Assembly (NCBI RefSeq): GCF_017562075.2
Contig: NC_054085.1
Location: 32,303,039-32,367,038, forward strand
From: Anopheles merus
Taxonomy: Eukaryota > Arthropoda > Insecta > Diptera > Culicidae
Length of the DNA: 64,000 nucleotides
Direction: 5' to 3'
The position numbers and the translations under genes were made by a program. Positions within the stretch are counted from its first letter, which is position 1. Every line of letters starts with the position of its first letter. Positions 26,301 through 36,858 of this stretch are shown piece by piece. The notes below the pieces were generated by a model. It did no database searches. It was not told where the DNA came from and saw nothing but the letters and a program-made list of their open reading frames with translations.

Positions 26301-29300
26301 GTGTGCGTGGATGGACAATCCTCCGGTGACGACATTTGCCAAGTGCATCGGACGAACCAATCCGGAGACAGGGAGTGAAGAAATAGCGCCGCGTAAAACG
26401 TGTGGAAAGCCATAATGCCGTCAGCGAAGTAGAATTCCCCATTAGATATTGATGCCACTTTTAGATGCGAGCTAATTTCGAAACCTTCCCGTAAGTGCCC
26501 TACTTCAAAATAGAGGTGGGCACTGGTGGGGCGCAGGGAACGATATCGCTGTTCCGGTCATATTCAACTTCATCTATTAGCCGCGAGCGGTTGTGGACAA
26601 CAATTTGTTTTAAAACGAACGTCCTTAACCTCTTCAAAAGTTATTCCCCATTTCGAAAATCTCAATCGCAAGGGTCTCTGCCAAGGTTCAAGGCTTTCCG
26701 ATGGCGCGAATTCCCTGACCTGGGTCCCGTCCTTTACGTCAGCAGTGCGATGCTCATCCATTTTCCAAACTTTCCACCATCGAGAGGGAGAGAGCATCAC
26801 TTCCAGGAACTCCAGATCGGCTGATCGATGACTAACCGTTGATGGCACAGACGAGTAGCAGACGCAACCGGCCGGGTACTTCGCCTCGGCAGTCAGATCC
26901 CGGCAAGCGAACGATTTTCTCGCCCCGTTATATAATCGCGCTTCCACGGCTTACCGGTCGTTGTTGCGATTACGATTCGCTTCAGCGATTTTTGCCGATG
27001 GAGTGGACGCGCTCTTGAATTTCATGAGTGGCATCCACCGCTCTCCATGCAATGAACGCACGGGGGAATTGCTTTGGAGGAGACGGTGCTAACAACCTAA
27101 CCTCCCGAGAAGAGACGTCTTGCCAGGGGGTTTGAGTGAGCATATATTGTTTATTTATACTATCGCATCGGAAGACGATTAGCAAACCTTGTTTGGAAAT
27201 GGGGCGGGAGATTGGTTTGACTGTACACACACTTCTTTGGCACCGCCACTTGCTAACAGGCGGGCATAGACTAAAGCAGGACAAATATTGTTGATTGCCA
27301 GCTACGGTGGGACGAATTTCAAAACACAATGAATAAAAAATAGAGAAAATTCATGATTTTCATTGGAGCATTGGTGAAGCAGGATAGAATTGGAAAAAAA
27401 ACTTCATCTAAAATCAGGTTCAAACCATCCTTTTTTGGTTAAGACCTGCGCACACTTCCCGCATTGAGTCGATGATGATTGATCATGTACGATCGATCGA
27501 TTCTGATTAACAGCGAGCGTCAGCGATCGACGTCAGCCGGGCAAGCACCGAAGACATGATCTAACAGTCAGTCAATCATTCTGCTGACATCTTCAATCTT
27601 TCACCCCTGTCGGTAGCGTGTGTTGTTTGAGGACAGGAAGGAAGCACACACACACACACAGCCAACATCCTCAACGACATGTACGTAAAAATGGAAAATA
27701 TCTACCCAACCAACTACCCCCCTCCTCAGCAAGTTCGTTAAGCCCTGTCAGATAGTATATTTTTGGTGCACTTTGATGGTTGTGGCTGAATCAAAACACA
27801 TAAAACCACACATCTAATGCGTTCCAGCTGCGTTCGATGAGTGAAAGTTGCTGCTGCCTTCCGCTGTCGTTATTCCTCTCCCCATACGAGTATGGCCAGA
27901 GTTACGGACTCTCGTCCTGCAGATTATGATCGGTGAACACAATTTTGCCGCACGACCGTTCACCGTTCATCATCACCGGTTATGGGCCGCCCCGGAGGAC
28001 AACCAAAACAGAATCCAATCCAAACGAAAAGCCAACAGGTGTTTTTCAGTTTGGCTGGGGGGGACACATCCATGTGCCATATGTCGCGCAATAAAACAAC
28101 GTGCATTCAGTGCCGGAGGTGGACAGGGAAGGATGGATGCCAGGGTAAGTTTATTTTCAATCTGCCGCGGGCAGCATTGGTATCGGGGAGAATGGGGGGA
28201 CCTATACGGAGAGGGAGAAGCTCGCAGTAACAGATGAAAACAGGGACACAAACACGCACACTCTCAGCTCCAGAAAAAGGGGGAGATTTCCAACCCACAT
28301 ACTTCAAACTGAATATCACACACTGCTACTTTGTCAACAACATAAGAATCATATAATCCATATTTCTTTCCGAATGCAAATCGTGCAAAACATGGAAGAA
28401 GAGACCTGTCCGAACGGGGTAAAGGTCTGAAGATTTGTCTCGGAATGTTTATTTGGTCCACCAAGCAAGCGCACGGCCAAAGTCCACGCAAGCAGTAGGC
28501 AAGGACATCTGATTTGTGATACTCCATAGGTTTGTCCTCGAGATAAAGCGGAACGACGCCTTTCGGGTCGGGGAAAAATGAATTTGTGTGTGATTGTAGC
28601 AGCGTTGGTTGTTATTTTTACACTCACTCGTTGGTTTTTATTTTTGATCATAGCAAAAGGCATTCATAAACAAAGATCCAACAAGGCATGGGGAAACGGT
28701 TTCAGCAACCGCCGTGAATAAAGTAACGCAAAAATGTGTCCCCTTTGTTGTTCTTAATTTGGAGTTTCATCGTTCAACATTGTCACATGGCAATCAGTAA
28801 CCAGGCAAGTAGTAACCAGTAACAATTAATCGGCAAACGAGTATCCCGCTAACGGAGCCTGATGTAATCGATCACATTATCGAACTTCTCGGTAATTTCC
28901 ATCCACCAAGCATTCGCCACGCAACTGTTACGCAGCAGGTGAACACAGTCTATGCGCTGTGTCTTGTTCTAATGCGCGGTACCAGGAAAAGGCCTGCGAG
29001 CGAAAAGATTGCGTTCATTGATTTGATTTCTAAGAAAACGACTACAAACAAACCGTCCTGGTTTTGTGCGTTTCTTTTGCGTTCAAATTAATTGGATATC
29101 ATTGTCAACGGCGCTACCGATACACGGTTGGGGATGCTAACTATCTGTTCCGGTTCGAAGGACCAACGCGTCGGATGGACGCTATCAGTGGTGTCAACGA
29201 GGAACAAAAAAGAATCACGATGGAGTAAGACCGTAGGCAGGAAGTGAAACAGAGTACGACACATTACATGACAAGTCACGCGCGTACAATCTGCACCTCG

Positions 29301-31280
29301 TAGGTGTCTCCTTATCTTACAGTCTGTTCCTCTGACAGGTAAGCATGGCGTCTTGGGGCGATGAACTACTTTGCCACTTTGGTGGCCGTCCCAAAACACC
29401 AGTGGAGCAAGTGAAAGTGAAGACTCCTACCGTTGTGTACACTGGGTATGTATCATGCTTAAAAATTACCACACTTTAAATTACTGCCCTCTGCTCGGTT
29501 GAAGTTGAACGAGGTGTGACAACCACTCACACACACACATATGAGAGATACGCCACTACTCTGGTGCTGTAGTAGCTGAGCCGCTTGTCAGATTGCTTTT
29601 TTCATTCATAAGAAACGTACGGAGACGGATGACACTTGCCACTGTGATGGATGGATGATGGACGTAAGCAACGCGTGCGGTCGGATCATCAGTTCGGTTA
29701 AAAGCATTTCAAAGTCAGCTCCACAAACTCACCACGAAAGGTACCTGGGTACAAGCGGCAGCGGCACCGTCATCAGTAAACTTGGCATCGATTTTTGATG
29801 CGGCTTGCCGGAAGAACTACTTTGTAGTTCTGCACTTTGCTTTGGGTGGTTGTCTTGCATTATTATCCACACAACAAAAATAGAGAGAGAGGAAAAGATG
29901 CAATCCTGCACAAAAACACAGATTCTTCCCTTCTACAAAGACGTCTTTCTGGAGAAAGAGAGAGAGCTTCCGTTGGCTTGATGCCTAGTTTTAGTTCCCG
30001 CTGCAAAGAAAAACAGAAGCCATAGTTATCCAAACGACCGTCGTATGTTTATATTAGGAGTACACATTTACTCTGATACCAGCTACCTTTTCTTTAGAAA
30101 CACCGCTATCGGATCGATATAGAACGAGTGTATGAGTAACTATCTGGTACATTGCCTTGGGCTAGGTTAATTTTGGACGTCTGTTTTAGTAAACTGTTTC
30201 ACTGACCTAGCTTTCCACAGATACAACCTGTCCTTGCCTCGTTGGAATCGTTGGTATCGTGGACCTTGGTACCATGGTAGATCCGTTCGTACAGAAGCGG
30301 AAAAGCGATCTTTCTCGCTAACACAGTAACAAGCGACCGCCAAGTGTTGGCATCGGCACCGCTCTCCCAAATGCAGGAAAGCAAAGGCAGAGTTGAAGCT
30401 GTACGACCGAGACATGGTGTTCGGAAAATCCCGCAGACTGATCAGCGTCATAATAAATAAAAATGTTTTACGATCATACCGCCACCACTTTACAGCGGAC
30501 CACGTGAAGTACAGTGTCCCCACTGCGTGGTGATGCTGCAAATATATATACTTTTATTCGCAAAAAGGAGGCCATCGGTTGCGACCGGAAGAAGGGGCAG
30601 GAAAAAATGCTTTCCAACGCCACCAACCCATGTTCGATCAACGGACGTGTTTGTCTTCGTCCCTCACCAAACTGACCGTCCTGGCAACCGCAACCGTTCC
30701 CGCACGCACCGAGGTTTGATATTTTGTTATTATGACAGCGATTCTCCCATCTCGCTCGCACGGAAATGAAAACTCTTTTTTCCTTAGTTTCGCTTTGCCT
30801 GAGAGGAACCACCAACCCCTTCCATCTCGCACGAGAGCTGATACAATAACAGCTTCTTCGGTGTTCTTCGGAGAATTTTTAAGAGAAAATGCGGCAGCGG
30901 GCACACATGTGCCGCGCAGTCCATAAGCGCTGAGTTATGGTTTAGGAATTGATGATGTTTCTCTACGTGGTTGGTGAGGGTTGCTTTTGTGGAGAATATA
31001 GGGGAATGTAGACAGGAAAGTGAAGAATCACGGCTTATTTTTACGACCGTGCCCCTTTTGTTCCTGGTGCTGGCTGGAAAGAGGTCAGCATTTGTTGTAT
31101 GAAGAGGCCATCTTCGAACGTTCCAGGAAGCGATGATTAGTGATGAATTTATCGAACGCATTTTAAAGCGATCGGTTCACTATGATTCCCTCATCTGTAC
31201 CGGCACATGCCAAAGCAAAATGATTTGAGAAGATGCTATCTTGAACATTGAAGTAGCTTAATAGCTGTAGATTAAACCGA
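23381..31280. other. No supported gene; intron-like sequence
   Basis: I found no exon with recognisable protein motifs on either strand. Frames such as 25844-26458 minus and 30167-30541 minus are long only because the sequence is GC-richer there. The position, directly downstream of two 5' exons of a minus-strand kinase gene, favours an intron. Confidence 0.5.
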
Positions 31281-31350
31281 GCGGCTCGGTGGTCTCTTCG
31301 GTAAACATACTGGTTACAACGTGGTCAGTCGGACGAGTTCAATTCCCAAT
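31281..31350 (+). mobile_element. tRNA-like SINE head fragment
   Basis: A head-like start GCGGCTCGGTGG, an A-box-like TGGTCTCTTCGG and a B-box-like GAGTTCAATTCCC (about 31335-31347) are spaced as in a tRNA-derived SINE. No clear tail or target duplication was found, so it may be a truncated or old copy. It lies 150 bp from the second Pka-C3 exon, in its intron. Confidence 0.35.
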
Positions 31351-31500
31351 CCCACCGGAAGAATGGTTATACTAGGTTATAAAGTTTTTCATAGCCTTTT
31401 AAATATTCGTCTGCATTATTATCATAATATAACCTTCGTAGGTCGTAGATTACAATCAAATAAGAAGAAGTATAGAAAACTATGAAAAAAAGACACTCAC

Positions 31501-32417
31501 CTATCGTTTTCAGTATTTGAAAATCATCCAAAGCATAGTCCTCCGGTTGTTTGCGCCGAACAGCTGCGCCGATATTATTATTCTTATCAGATAGATCGCC
31601 ACCATCATCATCGCTATCGCCGCCGCGCCGATCAGCATCACCATCGTCAGCGTCAGCAGCAGGACCTCGGGATTGCTGTCGCCCATTCCCTCCGGCACCG
31701 TTGGCAGCCTTCGGCTGCACTCTCAGCCCTGCGTCCTGCTGTTCGTCCTCGTCTCCGTCCGCGGACGAGGTGGACACTTGCTTTCGGGTACCTTTCGGTG
31801 GACTGCGACGGAGGGCGGCTTTGTCCTCCTCGTCGTCTTCGTCCTCGTCGTCTTCGTCGTCGTCCTCGTCGTCGGCTTGCTGTTGTTGCCGGTTGGTGGT
31901 TCCGTGTTTACCTTTCCCACCAGCCGCTAACCTGTTGTGAAGGATTGCAAAAGCAAAGCAAACCCGTTCTTAATCCAATACTTCTTTTGCACTATGCTTG
32001 CAGATAATAGAGTTTCGTCATTTTTTCGGGGCGGAAATTTAAGTAAATACATCCAACCTACCTCAATCGTACACTTTCGCCTTGCCGACGGTCCTGTCGA
32101 ACGCTGTCCTCTTCCTCCTCGTCTTCGTCGTCGTCTTCCTCCTCGTCCTCTTCCTCCTCTTCCTTATCCTCCTCGTCCTCTTCAAGATCACGCTCCTCCT
32201 CCTCTTCTTCTTCCTCCTCCTCCTCCTCGCCACTAAAATCTGACTCTAGCGGATCGGTCGATTCGCCGCCGGAATTGGCACTTCCCGCCGACTTGACGCT
32301 GTCGTTAATGCTAAGCTTTTTAATGCCCGTCCCGCAGCTGTTGAGCGTTACCGACACCGTGGTCGACGTCTCCGAGGGGCGCAGCGTGTAACCGGTTAGT
32401 CGGGGCGAGGAGGACAT
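31501..32417 (-). CDS. Pka-C3: PKA-C3/PRKX-type protein kinase, N-terminal part only (two 5' coding exons)
   Basis: Exon 1 is 32062-32417 and exon 2 is 31501-31931, with a GT-AG intron of 130 bp; the phase (2+1) joins cleanly through an Arg codon. The 262 whole codons seen form a long, disordered N-terminus: Ser/Thr-rich residues 1-60, a Glu/Asp tract at about 64-104 that starts with 12 Glu, a Gln run and second acidic tract just after the junction, then Asp/Gly-rich sequence. It ends in DYALDDFQILKTIG, the start of an AGC kinase domain as in PKA-C3/PRKX, and is cut by a donor (GTGAGT) inside the glycine-rich loop. The family phosphorylates Ser/Thr and is cAMP-regulated. No lobe, HRD/YRD or DFG exon was found to the left, so the catalytic exons should lie outside the window after an intron of more than 31 kb. 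The start at 32417 has A at -3. A splice acceptor at 32660-32661 marks the exon's upstream edge, implying further 5' UTR exons. Confidence 0.85.
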
Positions 32418-32659
32418 TTTTGTTTGCTCCCAGCAAACTCGGGCTGGCTGGCTGGATGGCGTGAAGTGGAGTGAGTCGGTAATCTCGGCAGTGTCTCCTG
32501 GGCTAGTTGCTGCTGACGGAATAGTTCCAGGAATTGTCCCTGCCGTCAAATGCGGAAAACTCTTCCGCAAATTCAATAAAACCACGGCTAAATTAAGCTA
32601 GGGCAGGACGCGTCGTAACTACGTGCCTGTGTCACGGCGTTGATGGAGCTGATGAAAGG

Positions 32660-34887
32660 CTGAAAAAAGATGCGAGAAAATGTACATTAAAAAAAACTCG
32701 TCAACACAACATCAACCGCTACGAACAATCGGTTCGATAAATCACCGAAATGTAGACGGTAATTGTCGGTCGTGCTCTTTCTATAAAAAGCACGTGGTAG
32801 CGGTTGCGAACACTGTTTTGCGTATTTTTTGCGTATAAGTTTGAGATGCAAATTGTGTGATAATGATTTTTGGACCCTAAATGAATGCATTGTCATTTAA
32901 CATCACATCACAGACTGTTCCAGCATTCTGGATGCGCCTCGCAATCACTTTTGTGTTGTCTTATCTTGTCTGATCTTGCGACCGTGGCGTTGAATTGAAC
33001 ATGCACCGGTGAAAGATGACTCTCGACCCCTACACATTCACGATCGTCTACTGCTGCACAGATTTATAGCTGTCAGTTAAAATATTCAAATAAAAAAAAA
33101 AACAGTACCACGACATTGTGTAGGTCGAAATGGTTCATGCCAAAAACAAACCAACGCCTGTTTCATGCTGTCTCTAGTTTACTGTTTTTTTTTTCGGTTT
33201 CACAACGGCAATGTTGGAGCGACGATCGCTTTTTTACCGGGGGGATCGATTAAGCGAGTCACTTTTGCACATAATTCTAACACATTCTCGTTTTATATTG
33301 ACCGCTGTCGGTCGTAAATTAGCGGGGGAATTGTTTATTTCTTCTTTTTGAAACTCTGCCTTCATGTAGTGCAAAGTACATCAACAGGAATTTGAATTAC
33401 CACTTGATCCTCGGTCGCGGGCAAAATGGGAGAGCCGAGTTTTTGCTTTTGCTGATGCAATAAATGTAAAAGTTGTTCTTTTTTTTCGACGAACATTTGC
33501 GCCAATTAAAAAAGAGGAAAAGTGATAACTTTTATTGCTTGGTTTTATCTTCTCAATAATGCGTGATTTAATTGGGTTATGAATCACATAAAACGATTGT
33601 CGCTACAGAGCCACGGAGATACCGCGTCACAAGAAGATCTTCAAATGATGAGTACTCATGAACATGTCAATTAAATAATAGCCTCTCCTTCACTGGCTGG
33701 CGTTAGCAACCATCAAACAGTAGAGTAGGCGGTGAAATGCTTGAAATATTCTTCCTCTGCTTGGCAATAGCTGTGCTGTGTACCACTCTGGGCGCGCTGA
33801 TAACACGACATTTTAAATCCTTTACACCGTTCTTTATCTTACCTGTACTTGAAGGAACGATGCAACAAAAAAACACTAACACCACGAATGGGAATTCCCC
33901 ACCATCCCAGACCAAGACCAAGGGGAATTTTCTTTCGTTGTTCGCGGTCCTGTTGTCACTTTTCCAACCTAATTCAGGTGGATGATTTCTCTTGATAACC
34001 GAAAAACCACACCAAAAATTCCGTCGTTTTCCGTCACTAAGCAACGGGCACACGCATGCACATACAAACACACTCACACACTTTACACACCTATTGTACC
34101 GTACACATCGGTGGCATACTTTTTGTTTTATTTTCGTTAATGGCAAGAAGCTGCAAAAATGATATTCACATTTTCTCTTTATCTTTTCGCTTTCCACATG
34201 TCATTTGCCAAAATCTTGCCTTCGCTGTGCTTTTTTTTTATTTTTGCGTTTTGGAGCGCCCTTGATGCTAACCTCAGTTGCCGGAAAAAAGGCCCGATCT
34301 AATATGATTGTGGTTCGAGCGGCACTCGATGGGTTGTGGGCCTTTTCTTTGCTTTTTCGTTAGCAACGCAATTACTCTCGCGCGCGCCCAAAGAAGGCCC
34401 ACCGGTAGAAAGTAAGCCAAAGCAAATCGAAAGACGAGCAAAACAAACACCTTTTAATGCCGGCCAGATGCGTACTGAAAGGCACACGCACGGAGACACA
34501 CTCGCTTTCGATTGAGCGGGGAAACACCACTGCACTTCCGCACGTTCGATTTTCCCCCAAATAATTCCCCGAATGTGGGAGATTTTCGCGATACGGTTTC
34601 CTTCACTTGTTCACACACACACGTACACACGCACTGTTTACTTTCTCTGTTGCCTTTAAAGATCAAAATCAAAGTAATCTTTCAATCGAGCCTTTTCGGT
34701 ATATAAAACACGTGAATTGGCAAAGATTTTTCTACAATCTTCGTTCCATTAGTTTTAAACACTATTGCTTGTTAGTTTTTTCGTCACAATTGCTTCCCCA
34801 CACACACACACACGATAAACGATTGCAAAGATTCAATTTTGATGGCGTTCGATTTCCACACTACACTTGATTGCCGTTACAGAAACA
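32660..34887. other. Probable 5' UTR intron of the Pka-C3-type gene
   Basis: A good minus-strand acceptor (TCTTTTTTCAG) ends at 32660, so an upstream non-coding exon is expected, possibly near 34.9 kb. No coding frame is supported in between. Confidence 0.4.
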
Positions 34888-34921
34888 CCGACCGGCGTGT
34901 TGTTGCACAGACGTTGACTGA
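34888..34921 (-). promoter_or_regulatory. Candidate Pka-C3 start site (Inr-like TCAGTC)
   Basis: On the minus strand TCAGTC (34916-34921) matches the insect initiator TCAGT, with A+1 at 34919. A GGTCG resembling the downstream promoter element (RGWYV) begins at +27, one base from the canonical +28. The sequence after it looks like leader and lies about 2.3 kb upstream of the 5' boundary of the first coding exon. No transcript evidence is available, so it is only a candidate. Confidence 0.3.
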
Positions 34922-35370
34922 AACTTCGTGCGGCGCGCAGACACTACGACCGTTCGCAGTAAGCTCTCTTCTACGACTGAAGTGCACGGAGCGCTCGCGC
35001 TTGTTTTGGCGCCCGCGGAGAACCCGATTCGGAAAACACTTGCTGCGCCTGCTGCTGCTTTTGCTGCTGAAACTTTTGCAGGGTTAGTGGTGCAAAGGAA
35101 TGTGAAACTAAAAAAAAAATCAGACAACACATTTTTAACTCCAGCGATTAATTTGTTTATTAACTTTTAGCCAATAAAAATATAAAAAGGATCTGAATAA
35201 TCCTTTTTTATCTTGGTATTTTTCCGTTTCTTTACTTTACTTTTTGTAACATTTTCACGATCTTTTTTTTTCTATCTCTATCTAACACTCTGTGTATCTT
35301 TCTATCTTCCGCTTCCCCTCTCTCTTTCTCTCTGTATATCTCTCTCTCTTTCTCTCTCTCTCTTTCTCTT

Positions 35371-35403
<33 letters not shown>

Positions 35404-35748
35404 CTCTCTCTCTCTTTCACAAAGAACATCCCGATTTAATTTTATCATTGAAATAATTTATTTTAAAGATAATAAAATTATGTTATAAAATAACCCATTA
35501 AAATATTGGTAAAAATAAATATCCCCATGTCTGAATTTCCACATGACAGCATCTGTGTTAATTTTGCTCCTTGGGTATTTGGCTTCCGTGCCTGTCAAAC
35601 GTGAAAGCGTCATCAACTTCTTGGCAACACTGCTGGCAGTAAAATCGAAAACAGTAATATTCCCTGCCGGCTGGATCGACCGAATCTCCTGCAAACTTTT
35701 GATAAATACAACTACCCAGGCTGCTGATCCTTGCATCCCGGCTCCAGT
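34922..35748. other. Intergenic region between Pka-C3 5' end and SPCS2
   Basis: Contains the CT tract and a CTGTCAAA motif (35592-35599) upstream of SPCS2. The two genes are divergent, so promoters of both should lie here. No gene seen. Confidence 0.5.
35318..35418. repeat. CT-rich polypyrimidine tract
   Basis: About 100 bp of TCTC/TTTCTC between Pka-C3 and SPCS2, with pyrimidines only on the plus strand except for a few bases. Confidence 0.9.
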
Positions 35749-36483
35749 ATGTCCAACAAGAACAAGAAACAATCGGAAACGGTCGCTGCCAAGGAGGAAG
35801 AGGTAAGGCACGACCATTACAGCTGTGCTGTTCCCCGATGTGTCCCCCGCACCAAACACAGCGACACGTCACAGATTTTGTGAAACGAATGGAAAACTTA
35901 TCTGCTTCTGTATGCTTCTATTTTCCGCTTACCACACATTCACCAGGTGGTCCAGATAAACAAATGGGACGGAACAGCGGTGAAGCACGCGCTGGATGAT
36001 TCGGTGAAGAATGCGCTGATGGAGCACAGCAACATGAAGGAGCACTTCGCCATCATCGACGGGCGGCTGTTCATCTGTGCGCAGGCCGTTGCAATTGCAC
36101 TGGTTGCGCTCGGGTACGACTATCAGTATTCGTTTCCCGCCTCGAAGCCGGTGCTGATCGTGTGCGTGCTGTGCTACTTCTTCCTGATGGGCGTGCTGAC
36201 CGTCTACACGACGTACGTGGAGAAGGGCATCTTTGTCGTGGGCAACCAGAAGGATGCCAGCGGTGCCGTGAAACGATGGCAGGCAAGTTCCGACATGAAG
36301 AAGTACGACGACAAGTACGAGCTGACGGTGCAGCTGAAGGATTCGCGCGGCATTCGGGAAGCAACGGTCACCAAATCGGTCGCCAACTTTATCGACGTGA
36401 ATGGGCTCGTGCTGGAAGATCTGGTCGCCAGCGAGGTGAACCGTATTGTGAACTCTCTGAACGCAGACCGCAAGGATAAGTAG
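35749..36483 (+). CDS. Spase25: Signal peptidase complex subunit 2 (SPC25/SPCS2)
   Basis: Exons are 35749-35802 and 35947-36483, in phase 0 across a 144-bp intron with donor GTAAGG and acceptor CACCAG; the product is 196 aa. Exon 1 encodes a Lys/Glu-rich cytosolic leader (MSNKNKKQSE...). The second exon carries the family hallmark INKWDGTAVKHALDD, two close hydrophobic segments at about 59-77 and 86-105, and a cytosolic C-terminal domain with VEKGIFVVG and a YELTVQLKD strand. SPCS2 is a non-catalytic subunit of the ER signal peptidase complex and helps contact the Sec61 translocon. Length fits the family (about 195-225 aa). The start is chosen because it has A at -3 and gives the expected charged N-terminus. 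The gene is tail to tail with the SMYD4-like gene. Its AATAAA lies 66 bp after the stop, so the 3' UTR is short. Confidence 0.95.
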
Positions 36484-36548
36484 AGAGGGATAGAGATACA
36501 GTAAGAGGAATCAGATTTTGCTAAAAAGCGATAAAGCGTAAAAAGTAA

Positions 36549-36554
36549 AATAAA
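36549..36554 (+). terminator. Poly(A) signal AATAAA of SPCS2
   Basis: AATAAA 66 bp after the SPCS2 stop codon. It is the first canonical signal downstream of the gene on this strand. Confidence 0.75.
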
Positions 36555-36592
36555 CTACTAGCTCCGGGACGGGTGCGAGTTCAAACTGACGG

Positions 36593-36598
36593 TTTATT
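36593..36598 (-). terminator. Poly(A) signal AATAAA of the SMYD4-like gene
   Basis: Minus-strand AATAAA about 260 bp after the SMYD4-like stop. It lies 39 bp from the opposing SPCS2 signal, so the two transcripts should end within, or slightly across, the same short stretch. Confidence 0.65.
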
Positions 36599-36858
36599 TC
36601 AGTTCCGTAGCATTTGTTCGTTGAAGTTATTCCAAGCAATTCGCTCTAACTATTAATACCTTTTCAAAGGACGGCCACAGTGAATCATATGGCATACACA
36701 ATTCAATGCTCTTTTTCTTCTTTTTGTTATACGACGTACACACCCGATTCCAAATTGAAAACGCCTGCTGCGTTACTCGTTGCGCCTTTGCCCCTATTTT
36801 CTGTGAATAAAAAAGTTGGTCACATTTTTTTAATTTTTCTGATATGGCACAACACCGC

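Noticed and set aside
25844..26458. 204-codon minus-strand frame
   Set aside because: Phe/Leu/Ser-rich translation of pyrimidine-rich sequence; no motif, no splice context consistent with the neighbouring kinase exons.
1..31500. Kinase catalytic exons of the Pka-C3-type gene
   Set aside because: I looked on the minus strand for glycine-loop, YRDLKPEN and DFG-type sequence and found none; a profile search on the six-frame translation would be decisive.
32418..32585. N-terminal extension of the kinase exon to 32585
   Set aside because: The extension starts at GTG, not ATG, and lies just inside the splice acceptor, so it is 5' UTR.
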